A DNA stretch of 64,000 bases. It comes from Eubacterium plexicaudatum ASF492. Its GTDB lineage: Bacteria > Bacillota > Clostridia > Lachnospirales > Lachnospiraceae. The position numbers and the translations under genes were made by a program. Of the stretch, positions 46,515-57,086 are shown in pieces; the first letter of the stretch is position 1; every line of letters starts with the position of its first letter. The notes beneath the pieces are model-generated. The model ran no database searches and was not told the DNA's origin. It was given only the letters and a program-made list of their open reading frames with translations. Location of the stretch: NCBI RefSeq assembly GCF_000364225.2, contig NZ_AQFT02000001.1, positions 4,717,501 through 4,781,500 on the forward strand. The letters are read 5' to 3'.

Positions 46515-49140
46515 TGATGCTATATACGTGGAAAGATATAGAAAGAAAACTGTTGTTAAATAAAGATAAGTGGCATGGAGCAATTTCTGATACTGAAATA
46601 TATACAGATGAAATAATTATTTATTTAAAAGAAGCGCAATCTGAGGAGGGCGCTAAAAAAATATTAAGAGAGATCTTTGGGAAAAAGTACGATGGCGAGA
46701 AAATATTACTGGATTTGCCGGCCGAATCTTTAGGTGTGCTTTTTGAAAGTGATGAGAATGAGGAAAATGATAATGTAGTCACACCGCTTTTTAGGAATGT
46801 TTTGTATCAGAAGACAGCGTATTTTAACGAGCTGATAGAAAAGGAATTACCAGGAGTACCTGTTCTTGCCTTTCATTCATACAAGGGAGGGGTAGGACGT
46901 ACTTTATCTTTATTGGCTTTTGTTAAAGCATGGTCTGAGCTAAACAATTTAAAGAATACCAAAAAACTTCTTGTCATTGATGCAGATGTTGAGGCACCGG
47001 GAATTACGTGGCTAACTATGAATCAGGAGGAAACAGCATTTAGTTTTTGGATCTTTTGGAAGTTACACAGGAAAAGGATAATGCGGATGAGATTACTAAT
47101 TTGATTGCAGATAAAGTATTGGAATTGACTGTTAAAATAGAAACGGAACGAGGAAGGGCAGAGCATATTGTTTTACCAACGTATAGATATGTGGAACAGT
47201 TGCTTGATATGTATGCAAGTCCTGAAAGTCTTGCCATTAGCTATAATAAAAAATATATGTTAGCTGAAGTTTTGTCAAAATTAGGAAAGAAAGTAAATGC
47301 AGGGTTGGTGCTGATTGACTTAAGGGCGGGATTAAGCGAGTTTTCTGCGCCGTTACTTTTTGATCCCAGAGTAAAAAAATATGTTGTGACATCAACATCT
47401 TATCAGTCTGTTAAGGGAACAGAAATACTTTTACAACAATTGAACAAAGGTTTGCCTTTGAATGAGAATTCCAAAATACCTGAGGTTTTACTGACTATGG
47501 TACAAAATGGGATGAATACGGATGAAATCATTAGCGAATTAGCTGCTGTCTATCATCCAAATATAGCTGAGAGCGATGATTCTATAACGGACAATATAGT
47601 GACGGAGCTTCCATTTGCAAGTGAATTAGTACACTTAGAAACGTTACCTAAAATAATGGCAAATTTAAGCGGCAGAGATTTCTACAAAAATATTTGTGAA
47701 ATAGTTAAAAATAGCTATCTGGTTTCAAAAGAAACAAAGAGTGATAGCTTAAAGATATCAAGAAACAAAGTGATAAATAATATTCACGAGTTTGCAGCAA
47801 ACCAAATTGCGGCAGAAGGGGATGGAACATTTGAAGTATTGATGACAGAGTCAATTCAGAATTTAATTAGAAAGTATAAAAATAGTATTCCAAATACGGT
47901 AATCATGGGTGCGAAGGGAGCTGGTAAGACATTTTTATATAGAGAAATATTAAGGGGATCGATATTGGGAAAAGTTTGTTGAACGAATGAGCGAAAATGA
48001 ACCGGTATCGAAAGGTCTGGGCGATGATACATGTATACTGGCAGTACCTCTTTTGGCTTCAGGAAATGCGGGAGGATTTAATGGGATTATTAAGAATGCT
48101 ATAGTTGGTTACAACAAATGTGGAATGAAAGGGAAAATTAGTAATTCGATATATGTGGACAGTAAAGATATGCTGTTAATGAATGTGAGAAAAAACCATG
48201 ATGTTTTGGAGTGGAAAGAGATTTGGAAAAAAGTTATTTTAAGTACATTTGATAAAACATATCATTCATTAGCAGAACTTGAAGAGGAATTGCACCGTAA
48301 GCATATCAAGATTGTATTTTTACTAGATGGTCTGGAAGAGATTTTTGAACATACAATATCGTCGGAAAACGAGAAAAATGCGATTAGGGCATTATGCAGA
48401 GATCTGGTTGACGAAGTAAAAATAGCTTATCACCATGTGGGTCTTATGATATTTTTGAGAAAAGATATGGCGCGGGATTCATTAACAATTAATTATGAAC
48501 AATTTTATTCTTTATACCGTGCCGTTGAATTGCAATGGTCTAATACCGAGGCATTAAGATTGGCAGCATGGTTGACAAGTCAGGCAGTACCAGATTTTTA
48601 TTTGGGAAATATACCAATTGAAACTGCTTCGGGAGAAGTAATTGAAGAAATGCTTAATAGATTATGGGGAGTTAAACTGGGAAAGCCAACATCTAATGAA
48701 GCAAATTCTTCAAGATGGATTTTGGCGGCATTATCAGATTTTAATGGACAGTTACAGGCGCGCGATATTATCAGATTTTTGGAGAAAGCAACTGACCATG
48801 TAGGCAAAGCAGTGTATGATGACAGATATTTAATGCCTACAGAAATCAGAAAGGCGGTTTCAGAATGTTCTAATGACAAGATTGGAGAAATAAGAGATGA
48901 AATTAAAGCATTAGCACCGATTTTTGACAAATTGGAACATGCATCGGAAGAAAAAAAGTTTTACCATTCGCTGCAGATACATTTAACCTTACGCAGGCGG
49001 AAGAAAAGATTATGAAACAGGAAGGATATCTGAAAATAGATAATGACCGATATTATTTGCCTGAAATTATTAGACATGCTTTAAAGTTTAAGTATGAAAA
49101 AGGTGCGCGTCCCAAGGTGTTGTCTTTGTTGCTGAAATAG
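46514..49140 (+). CDS. Large KGGVGR-motif double ATPase (several apparent frame breaks)
   Basis: Four frames combine into one protein of about 875 residues beginning MMLYTWKDIERKLLLNKDKW. Residues 124-130 form KGGVGRT, the variant P-loop of a ParA/MinD-like ATPase, followed by LLVIDADVEAPG. A second P-loop GAKGAGKT lies near residue 466 with a Walker-B-like IVFLLDGLEE near 604, so the C-terminal half resembles a STAND/AAA NTPase with a terminal helical region. Breaks are at a T5 run (47044-47048, one T short), a G4 run (47954-47957, one G too many) and a T4 run (48959-48962, one T short). Repaired joins read SFLDLLEVTQ, LRDRYWEKFV and KKFLPFAADTF. KGGVGR ATPases occur in bacterial conflict systems; the function here is inferred from context. 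Confidence 0.72.
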
Positions 49141-49291
49141 GTATTGACAGTCGACTTTGGTTTGCGAATAAATAACAGCGTATAAGATGGAGATGCACGT
49201 TTGCTGATGTAAGTGTAAATGTACTTACTTGACTGGTTTCCCTGTTGATTTCCGGATGGTGCATAAATTATAGAAGGAAGGTATAAAACAG

Positions 49292-49618
49292 ATGGATCCG
49301 CAAATATTTTCCTCGTTCATTAAAGACAATCATTTATTTGATAAAACAAAAGAAAACCTTATGTTATGTCTGAATCATTTTTATAAAACGGAACAAGAAC
49401 GATTTCATGAAATGTTTCAGGCTGATTTGGATCAGGTTATCAATACGTATGTTTTTGAAAATGAAGGGGTATCTTTTAGTAAAAGTTTTTCTTATGATCC
49501 ACCGTTAGATTATATTTCGGTATGGATCAGGATTTATGACAGCGAAAAAGATTATTTAGCCGAATATACCGCTTTTTATGATTTGGAGTTAAATCAGATT
49601 GATGACAGGTTAAAATAA
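49292..49618 (+). CDS. Small hypothetical acidic protein
   Basis: This 108-residue acidic, soluble protein begins MDPQIFSSFIKDNHLFDKT and ends DLELNQIDDRLK, with a beta-rich middle (SFSYDPPLDYISVWIRIYD). GGAAGG precedes the ATG. It has no recognised family or signal peptide. Size and acidity would suit an immunity or anti-effector protein, but there is no direct evidence. It marks the right border of the accessory island. Confidence 0.55.
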   Translation: MDPQIFSSFIKDNHLFDKTKENLMLCLNHFYKTEQERFHEMFQADLDQVINTYVFENEGVSFSKSFSYDPPLDYISVWIRIYDSEKDYLAEYTAFYDLELNQIDDRLK

Positions 49619-49757
49619 CAAATATTACAAAAAAGTTTGAATATGGTTCGATACAGATTTATGAGATAGAAATACAATCGTACAAAATTTAAAAATTTTT
49701 TTTAAAACTTCTTCCATTTTTATGAAAAAAATGGCATAATAGTATCAAATTCATATT

Positions 49758-49860
49758 ATGGGAGCAGTAACTATAGTGTGTGATGTAGCTGTTCTCTATC
49801 GGAGAACGCCATCCGGTCAGACTCCATAATGGAGTAAGAGCACTTTAAAGGAGGTATTTC
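49758..49860 (+). promoter_or_regulatory. Structured 5' leader of the BspA-type gene
   Basis: Two perfect hairpins lie in the roughly 100 nt before the start: GTTCTC-tatcg-GAGAAC (49791-49807) and ACTCCA-taa-TGGAGT (49821-49835). The GGAGG Shine-Dalgarno follows at 49850-49854. It does not match any riboswitch I can recall. Confidence 0.5.
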
Positions 49861-49862
49861 GT

Positions 49863-52310
49863 ATGTATCCAAAAAGGTGGAAACGTACAAAAAAAGTAAT
49901 TTCATTTATGGCGACATTTGCTATGCTTTCCTCTACTATGGGGACAGCAGCGGCAGCCGCTTCTATCAATACGGACTACGAGCCGGTTATGGAAGAGGAG
50001 ACCGCGTTGAACGTGGATAGTCAGAATGTCATGTTGGCATCGGAACCGGTCAGTCCGCCAGCCATAGAAGTTTCGGAACCAAACAGTCAGCCTGATGCAG
50101 CAATCAACACAGATCAGCTGGCGGATGTACCTGCTGACGCAGGGAAAGCCGGGGAACTGTCTTATCAGGAAGTGTACGAAAAGATGAATGCCCTCAGGGA
50201 GAAATATCCTGAAGGAATGACCTGGACTAATTTTGAACCATATGGTACAAAAGAGGGGGCAATTGACAAAGAATACAGGTGGAAAGGTGGAACCATACTG
50301 GGCAATGTAAGAAGCGGTGTGGGTTGTGCTGCCTTTGCATTTATATTAAGCGATGCGGCTTTTGGCGATTTAAAGGCAAGAGTGATTGATAATGGCGCTG
50401 TTAAGTATGAACACGTAAGGCCGGGAGATATACTGCGGGTTAATGGTAACAGCCACAGTGTAATTGTACTGCAGAAAACAGCTGTCGGTGTTATCGTTGC
50501 CGAAGGTAATTACAACAAATCTGTACACTGGGGACGTGCGATAAGCAAAGAAGAGGTGGAGAAGGCCAATTTTATCGTTACACGTTATCCGACAGATCCT
50601 GATACATCATCTGATGCGGACATAGTACAAAAAGTAGTTCATGAAGGAACCGAAGGCAATCTTAAATGGACTTTGACAGAAAGTGGGATATTGACTATTT
50701 CCGGAAGTGGGAATATGAAAAATTTCACTGATAATGATCGTCCGGAGTGGAATGCGCATAAAGACAGCATTAATACGGTTGTGATTGAAAGTGGTGTTAC
50801 CAGCATTGGGGATTATGCTTTTTATGAGATAGGTAGTGAGACGAGCCAATCGCATATTATCTCCGTGAGTATACCAGGTACGGTAGAAACGATTGGAGAT
50901 AGCGCTTTTGAAAATTGTGGAAATCTCCTTTCCGCAACCATTCCTGAAGGTGTGAAAACGATCGGAGTGTCCGCGTTTAAAGGTTGTCGCAGTCTGGAAT
51001 ATATTGATTTTCCTTCCAGTATCACATCAGTAGGTGATTCGGCATTTATGGATTGTGATGAAGTGACTCGTGTAAGATTTAAGCCTGGCAGTGAGTCAGT
51101 TCATATAGGTGATAACTTATTTGCAAGATGCAGGAAGCTGACGGTAGTGACTTTGCCGGAAAAAGCAGATCGAATTAGCAGTGGTATGTTTACGAATTGT
51201 GAGTGGATTACCGAGTTGTATATTCCGGCAGGAATCGCAAAAGTGTTTGATCCGGAAAGCATACCACCGATGTCTCCTTTTGCCGGTTGTAGTAATTTAA
51301 AGAAAATCTACTTTGCCGGCAGTGAATCGGAGTGGCAGAATAAAAACGGAAATGTTGCCATAAATAGGGCAGGTTTAGACGGTAAAGTAGAAGTAGAATG
51401 TAATTATCCATTCCCAAATCCATTCCTCGAAGACCCAAATGACCCAGGTGATATGCCAGGTCTTCACACACATAGCTGGTTATCTGCGGATTGGAACCAT
51501 GACGATAACTATCATTGGCATGAATGCAGCGTAGCAGGATGTCCTGTAACTGCAAATAATGAAAAAGACAGTTATGCACAACATAGTTACGGCGACTGGG
51601 TAGTTGATACGAATGCAACGGCATATGAAAACGGAAACAGGCATCGGGAATGTACAATTTGTTCTTATCGCCAGAACGAAAGCATCCCTGCAACTGGCAG
51701 CAGTTCCGGCGGTGGTTCTTCCTGGGACTGGGGCAGTTCCGGCGGCGGTTCCTGGGGATGGGGTGGTTCCTGGGGTTCCGGTACGCCAAGCAAACCTGTA
51801 ACGCCAAGTAAACCTGATAATACTACGGAGCCTGACGCTACGGAAGATACTTCCGGCAATACCGAAAATACTTCCGGAAACAATACGGCCGGTGATACAT
51901 CTGATAATTCGAGTGATTCGGAAAACACGGGAAATGTCGTTGAAGATGATACGTCCGATATTTCCGCCAGTGAGCTGAAACTTGAGAAAGCGAAGTTTAA
52001 AAAGCAGTTAAAGACCGATCTGAAAAAGCAGATCAAGGCACAGGTAAAAACCAATCTCAAAAAGCAGCTGAAAACTGAGTTGAAGCTGAAAGGGAAAGCA
52101 AAGCTGAAAAAACAGCTGAAAGCAGAAGTGAAGGCACAGGTAAAGGCAAAATTAAAGAAACAGTTGAAAAAGCAGTTTGGAAAGCAGTTAGGACAAGAAT
52201 TTTCCGATTTGTTTAATGTGCAGTTCAATGAGCAGTTTAACAAGGTATTTAACGATCAGTTCAATACACAGTATAAACAGTTGGCAGCAAAGCAGAAAAA
52301 AAGTAAATAA
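49863..52310 (+). CDS. Secreted BspA-type leucine-rich repeat protein with cysteine-peptidase-like domain
   Basis: This 815-residue secreted protein has a signal peptide (about 1-37, ending GTAAAAAS). Residues 100-240 form an amidase/peptidase-like domain with SGVGCAAFAF supplying a Cys and NSHSVIVLQ a His, then EGNYNKSVHWGR. LRR_5/BspA repeats follow (TSIGDYAF, ETIGDSAFENC, KTIGVSAFKGC and others, about 280-490). A His/Trp/Cys-rich module (HTHSWLSADWNHDDNYHWH, CTICSYRQ) and a Gly/Ser/Trp-rich linker come next. A Thr/Ser/Asp stretch leads to a C-terminal Lys-Leu-Gln amphipathic tail (KKQLK repeats, then QFNEQFNKVFNDQFN). No sortase motif is seen. GGAGG lies 8 nt before the ATG. Confidence 0.85.
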   Translation: MYPKRWKRTKKVISFMATFAMLSSTMGTAAAAASINTDYEPVMEEETALNVDSQNVMLASEPVSPPAIEVSEPNSQPDAAINTDQLADVPADAGKAGELSYQEVYEKMNALREKYPEGMTWTNFEPYGTKEGAIDKEYRWKGGTILGNVRSGVGCAAFAFILSDAAFGDLKARVIDNGAVKYEHVRPGDILRVNGNSHSVIVLQKTAVGVIVAEGNYNKSVHWGRAISKEEVEKANFIVTRYPTDPDTSSDADIVQKVVHEGTEGNLKWTLTESGILTISGSGNMKNFTDNDRPEWNAHKDSINTVVIESGVTSIGDYAFYEIGSETSQSHIISVSIPGTVETIGDSAFENCGNLLSATIPEGVKTIGVSAFKGCRSLEYIDFPSSITSVGDSAFMDCDEVTRVRFKPGSESVHIGDNLFARCRKLTVVTLPEKADRISSGMFTNCEWITELYIPAGIAKVFDPESIPPMSPFAGCSNLKKIYFAGSESEWQNKNGNVAINRAGLDGKVEVECNYPFPNPFLEDPNDPGDMPGLHTHSWLSADWNHDDNYHWHECSVAGCPVTANNEKDSYAQHSYGDWVVDTNATAYENGNRHRECTICSYRQNESIPATGSSSGGGSSWDWGSSGGGSWGWGGSWGSGTPSKPVTPSKPDNTTEPDATEDTSGNTENTSGNNTAGDTSDNSSDSENTGNVVEDDTSDISASELKLEKAKFKKQLKTDLKKQIKAQVKTNLKKQLKTELKLKGKAKLKKQLKAEVKAQVKAKLKKQLKKQFGKQLGQEFSDLFNVQFNEQFNKVFNDQFNTQYKQLAAKQKKSK

Positions 52311-52327
52311 TGAGTTATAATACATGT

Positions 52328-52364
52328 CGGCTATATAAAATATGCAAAGTATTTTATATAGCCG
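52328..52364 (+). terminator. Terminator after the BspA-type gene
   Basis: A perfect 15-bp inverted repeat (CGGCTATATAAAATA at 52328-52342 with 52350-52364) and a 7-nt loop lie 18 bp after the stop. The T tract is weak. Confidence 0.75.
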
Positions 52365-52475
52365 GTTGTATTTAAGAGGAATACGTTTTTTTTCGGTTTT
52401 GCCCGGACAATAGTTTATCCAGATATATGGATTTGAACTGTTTGCTTGCAAGAGCCTGTTTCAGCGGTGGGAGTT

Positions 52476-53663
52476 TTAATATCGTTCCAAATACCGCAGC
52501 CATAGCACGGTGGTTGGCAAACGCCTGGTTGTCAAAATCAGATTTTGCAGAGTTCCTTTTTCAATTGCCTGTAATACAAAACGATGTGTACTGTTTACCG
52601 GTGTAATAACCTGTACGGGGCGGCGTTCCAGGTGAATCGCTTCCGTTGGACAGTTTCGTGCGCAAACACCGCATCCGAGACAGATTTCCGTGTCAATGAC
52701 AGGGCGCTTTTTGTTATATTCTTTATTTAAAGAAATAGCCAGAATTGGACATACTTTTGCGCATTTTCCACATCCGATACAGGTTTGATCTGATATTTTT
52801 GGTATATAATTGGTTGTGGCTACCGGCTGCATGGGACTGAAATGTCTTGCTGCCTGAAGCGCTTCGCAGCAGCATCCGCAGCAGTTGCATATAAATGCCG
52901 GGTGTTCTCGGACATTTTCACCGATTTGAACGAGATTGCTGGCGTAGGAACGTTCCAGTACATCTTTTGCTTCTTCTTTGGAAATAAGGCGTGTGTATTC
53001 TCCATGTTCCGAGAGTGAACGAGCGACATTGTCAAAAGTCAGACAGACATCCCATGGAGCATGAATTTCACATGGGTGACCTGCATGGTACATTTTGTGT
53101 CTGCAGTAGCAGGTGCCAAGACCGATGTATTTGGCTTCTTCTATAATATGCGAAGCGCGTTCATAATCTAATATATGATTTGTCTGCGGATTGGTTAGCA
53201 CCGGTTCCTGGACAAACACGCGGCCCAGTTTTGTCTCAGTAGCAAAAAACAGATCTTTAATGAAATCTTCTTCTACATTCATATACTGGTAGTATAAATT
53301 GCTCAGGTATTTCTGATCGATATCTCCTCTTGTACGCATTAATGCAAATTCAATAAATCCGGCCATTGGCGGTGGCATGACAAATTGACGCTGTCCGTGA
53401 TATTCGGAGTCTACAAGCAAAGCTTTCTCACACAGATGATCCAGTAGTTTTTCTGCTTTGGCTTCGGTCGTTCCCCATATTTTTGCGGCTTTTTTTAAAG
53501 TAAAGGGCCGGACCGGCAGTAATGCTGTCCATTTTGCTTCTTTTTCCGTATATAATACCTGCAGAATTTTGTACAGCGTATCGGAAGGAGGTGCACCCTG
53601 TGTAAACCAGTTAATTCGTTCCTCCAGATTTTTATAGGCATCTTTTGCTGTTAAATGTCCCAT
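52476..53663 (-). CDS. 4Fe-4S ferredoxin-type protein
   Basis: This 395-residue cytoplasmic protein has a winged-helix-like N-terminal third (RPFTLKKAAKIWGTTEAKAEKLLDHLCEKALL). Cysteine clusters follow in the middle (CYCRHKMYHAGHPC, CNCCGCCCE). Two classical C-terminal [4Fe-4S] motifs are present, CIGCGKCAKVCP and CLGCGVCARNCP. Such proteins are predicted electron carriers of anaerobic metabolism; the partner enzyme is not adjacent. GGGAGG precedes the ATG. The gene is transcribed alone, divergent from the histidine kinase. Confidence 0.85.
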   Translation of the reverse strand: MGHLTAKDAYKNLEERINWFTQGAPPSDTLYKILQVLYTEKEAKWTALLPVRPFTLKKAAKIWGTTEAKAEKLLDHLCEKALLVDSEYHGQRQFVMPPPMAGFIEFALMRTRGDIDQKYLSNLYYQYMNVEEDFIKDLFFATETKLGRVFVQEPVLTNPQTNHILDYERASHIIEEAKYIGLGTCYCRHKMYHAGHPCEIHAPWDVCLTFDNVARSLSEHGEYTRLISKEEAKDVLERSYASNLVQIGENVREHPAFICNCCGCCCEALQAARHFSPMQPVATTNYIPKISDQTCIGCGKCAKVCPILAISLNKEYNKKRPVIDTEICLGCGVCARNCPTEAIHLERRPVQVITPVNSTHRFVLQAIEKGTLQNLILTTRRLPTTVLWLRYLERY

Positions 53664-53864
53664 TTCGGTATACCTCCCTTGTAATTATTGATTTTTGTTT
53701 TCTTATGGTATTATAGCACAAAATATATAAAATATGGGAAAACCGGTTATTTTATTTTAAAAATATATTGGGTAGAGCATGTTTGAAAATCGGAACTAAT
53801 AATTGAGGAATCCTGTCAGGTGTGATAGAATGTGTTTATGTAAGCAGAAAGATGTGGTGGGGGT

Positions 53865-56800
53865 ATGGGGAAAATAAATATTTTGCGAAAATTAGCAGGA
53901 ATTTCTATTATTCTGACGCTTATTTTTATGATCATAGCGTTGTTTCAGTTTCAGTCAGAGGAAGAAAGTACGGTTCTTCCCGATCAGATAGAATATTTTT
54001 TCAATGATGGCTGGACAATGGCGACTTTGGGTGTGAGCAGCCAGGATACATCTCAAATGCAGTTGGAAAATCCTGATTATATTCGAAAGTTGTTTGAAAA
54101 CGCGCAGAAACAGGGAGAGTGTCAAATACCGGAGCTTCCTTATGAAGTGCAAAGCAGCAGTGAGTGTGATACAATAACGATTTTTCAAAATATGCTGCCG
54201 GATGATTATGCGGGACTGGTCATGAATTTTACAACGGAGAATGCTGTTGTACATGTTATTTTGGATGGTGAGCTGATCTATCATTCGGAACCATCCGATT
54301 TGGAAGATAAGGAGCGTTTGACAGGGAAAACAGAAAATTATGTGGATATTCCGAACGTATTTGCCGACGGCAATCTGATGATTACGCTGCTGTCTGTCCG
54401 GCCGGATACGGCAGTTATGCTTCAAGGAGTCAGTGTTGAAACGAGAGACATGGTAGTAATTGGTCTGGTGGGCAATAATATAGCTGACATTGGCTGCTGT
54501 CTTATCATTATTATTATGGCAATTATTATGTTTGTACTTGCTCTGATTCGGTGGTATACGAAGCAGCCGCCGCGCGGAGAAATGTATCTGGGAATGGCCG
54601 GAATGGTTGCAGGTATTTATTGTTTTATCGGAACAGATACGCTGAATATTTTTTACAATCTGCAGGAAGCTTACGAAATGCAGGAATATCTGGTGTTAAT
54701 GCTCCCTTTGTTTTTGACACTGTATTTTGAACGCAATCTGCATGTGGTGTATCCGCGGCGGTTTTCCACACTGCTTTGCTGTATGAGCATACACGGAATG
54801 ATACAGATATTTTTTCACCTGTTTGGAATCCGGGATTTGCATCATATGGTAAATCTGTCTGCGATTGCCGTGGGAGTGGTTTGTGTAACGGCTATTGTCA
54901 GCCTTGTGCAGTACGATTACAGTCATCGAAGTTATCAGACGGTAATTTCTGTTCTGGCAATGGTTGTGCTGCTGTCAGGCGGAATCGCTAATGTTGTCAT
55001 TAATATCATATTGCAAAGCGACCATGTTAACACGGCGGGGCAATACAGTATGACTGTGTTTGGAATTATCATGGCAGCTATGCATGTATTTCGTCTGTCG
55101 AAAGAGTATCGAGCCGACGTAGAAAAACGGGTACGGGAGACGGAGCAGCAGAATATCTGTCTGGAACAGGCAAAACAGGAAGCAGAAGCTGCCAAGCAGG
55201 AAGCCTTGTCTGCAAATAAAGCAAAAGGAATGTTTCTGGCGCATATGTCTCATGAAATTCGAACGCCTATTAATGCGGTGCTTGGGATGGATGAAATGAT
55301 ATTGCGGGAATCGCGGGAACAGAATATAAAAGAATATGCGATGGATATTTATATGGCGGGGCAGACATTGCTTTCGCTTGTAAATGATATTTTGGATTTC
55401 TCAAAAATTGAGTCAGGAAAAATGGAAATCATACCGGCAGAATATGATCTGAGCAGTATGATTCATGACCTGGCAAATATGGCGTCACAGAGGGCATCGG
55501 ATAAAAATATTACATTAAAAGTAGAAGTCAGTCACGATATCCCGTCAAGATTATATGGAGATGATGTACGAATTCGCCAGATACTGACAAATATTTTGAC
55601 AAATGCGGTCAAATATACACGTGAGGGAACGGTATGGCTTCGTTTGAAAAGCCGGGAAGCGGCGGAACATATTATTCTTCAGTTCGAAGTAGAGGATACG
55701 GGTATAGGAATTAAAAAAGAAGATTTGCCAAAATTATCTGCTGAATTTGAACGGATTGAGGAAGACAGAAACCGGAATATTGAAGGTACGGGTCTTGGCA
55801 TGAGCATTACAATACAGCTGCTTGCTCTGCTTGGAAGCAAGTTGCATGTGGACAGTGTATATGGAAAAGGATCCAAATTTTCTTTTGAATTGGAACAAAA
55901 GGTAATAGACCGGACACCAATTGGTGATTTTGAAATGAGAGTACGCCAGATTGCGGAAAATTATAATTATAGTACAAAATTCTGTGCTCCCGAAGCAAAA
56001 ATACTGGTTGTAGATGATAATGCGGTCAACCGCAAAGTGCTGAGGAATCTGCTCAAAGAGACGCAAATTCAGGTGACGGACGCTGGCGGAGGCAGGGAGT
56101 GTCTGCAGCTGGTACAGGAACAGCATTATGATTTGATCTTTCTGGATCATATGATGCCGGAAATGGATGGGATAGAAACACTGCATGAGATTCGAAAGCT
56201 GACCGATTTTCCTTGTCTGGGTACACCGATTGTCGTGTTAACGGCAAATGCGGTGTCGGGAGCGAAAGAAAAATATCTGGAAGAAGGCTTTGACGATTTT
56301 TTATCAAAACCTGTGATACCGGAAAAACTGGAACATATGATCGGAAAAATGCTGCCGAAAGATTTATTAACAGATGGGAGTCAACAGCCAAAAGCAGAAG
56401 AAACGGATACTTTTCCGGAACAATTGCCTCAGGTGGATGGCGTGGACTGGCAGTATGCATGGATGCATCTGCCGGATCCGGAATTGCTGGAATATACGGT
56501 AAAAGAATTTTATGTGCAGATTTCGTCCGCGGCAGACAAATTGCAGCAGTCATTTGAACAAATCGAAAATGTGTATCAACAGGCTCGTGTCCTGTCGGAA
56601 GATCCGGAAATTGTGAAGAAGGAATCGGTAAAGGATGCCGGAGAGTATTTGGAGTCGTATCGTATTCAGGTGCATGCAATGAAGAGTCTGGCTGCCACAG
56701 TAGGAATTTTACCACTTTCCGGTGTTGCGAAAATGCTGGAAAGTGCGGCTCGGGATGGAGACATAGATGTGCTTTTGTCCGTAACAGGAGCGTTTTTAAA

Positions 56801-57086
56801 AGAATGGAGCAGTTATCGGGAAAAACTGTCGGGTGTGTTTGGAATCGAAGTTGAGGGTAAAAAAGAAGTGATGGATCATTCCGTATTGAAAGCGCTTGTA
56901 GAAATGGTGCGGCTGAGCATGCAGGAAATGGACATTGATCAGGCGGATAAGCTGATCGGACAGCTGAGGGAATATGAATATGAGCAGGAAATTGAACAGG
57001 ATATGCGCAGACTGGAAGAGGCAGTTACAAATCTGGACACGGAGGAAGTGGAACAGATAGCGGAAGTAATACTTGGATGGCAATAA
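53865..57086 (+). CDS. Seven-TM hybrid sensor histidine kinase with REC and HPt domains
   Basis: The 1073-residue protein has TM1 (about 10-28) and an extracytoplasmic jellyroll-like sensor to about 190. A six-helix membrane block (about 205-410) follows in the 7TMR-DISM style, then a coiled coil. HisKA (phosphoacceptor His in HMSHEIRTPINAVLG), HATPase (NILTNAVKYT, DTGIGIKKEDL, EGTGLGMSI) and REC (LVVDDNAVNRKV, phosphorylatable Asp in LIFLDHMMPEMDG, Lys in LSKPV) follow. A C-terminal HPt (VHAMKSLAATVG) completes an internal phosphorelay. The next gene, a response regulator, is directly downstream and is the likely output or a modulatory partner. The ligand is unknown. Confidence 0.93.
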   Translation: MGKINILRKLAGISIILTLIFMIIALFQFQSEEESTVLPDQIEYFFNDGWTMATLGVSSQDTSQMQLENPDYIRKLFENAQKQGECQIPELPYEVQSSSECDTITIFQNMLPDDYAGLVMNFTTENAVVHVILDGELIYHSEPSDLEDKERLTGKTENYVDIPNVFADGNLMITLLSVRPDTAVMLQGVSVETRDMVVIGLVGNNIADIGCCLIIIIMAIIMFVLALIRWYTKQPPRGEMYLGMAGMVAGIYCFIGTDTLNIFYNLQEAYEMQEYLVLMLPLFLTLYFERNLHVVYPRRFSTLLCCMSIHGMIQIFFHLFGIRDLHHMVNLSAIAVGVVCVTAIVSLVQYDYSHRSYQTVISVLAMVVLLSGGIANVVINIILQSDHVNTAGQYSMTVFGIIMAAMHVFRLSKEYRADVEKRVRETEQQNICLEQAKQEAEAAKQEALSANKAKGMFLAHMSHEIRTPINAVLGMDEMILRESREQNIKEYAMDIYMAGQTLLSLVNDILDFSKIESGKMEIIPAEYDLSSMIHDLANMASQRASDKNITLKVEVSHDIPSRLYGDDVRIRQILTNILTNAVKYTREGTVWLRLKSREAAEHIILQFEVEDTGIGIKKEDLPKLSAEFERIEEDRNRNIEGTGLGMSITIQLLALLGSKLHVDSVYGKGSKFSFELEQKVIDRTPIGDFEMRVRQIAENYNYSTKFCAPEAKILVVDDNAVNRKVLRNLLKETQIQVTDAGGGRECLQLVQEQHYDLIFLDHMMPEMDGIETLHEIRKLTDFPCLGTPIVVLTANAVSGAKEKYLEEGFDDFLSKPVIPEKLEHMIGKMLPKDLLTDGSQQPKAEETDTFPEQLPQVDGVDWQYAWMHLPDPELLEYTVKEFYVQISSAADKLQQSFEQIENVYQQARVLSEDPEIVKKESVKDAGEYLESYRIQVHAMKSLAATVGILPLSGVAKMLESAARDGDIDVLLSVTGAFLKEWSSYREKLSGVFGIEVEGKKEVMDHSVLKALVEMVRLSMQEMDIDQADKLIGQLREYEYEQEIEQDMRRLEEAVTNLDTEEVEQIAEVILGWQ

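Noticed and set aside
51665..52243. Long minus-strand ORF opposite the BspA-type gene
   Set aside because: Mirror of the Lys/Gln-rich tail and Gly/Ser linker; no start signal.
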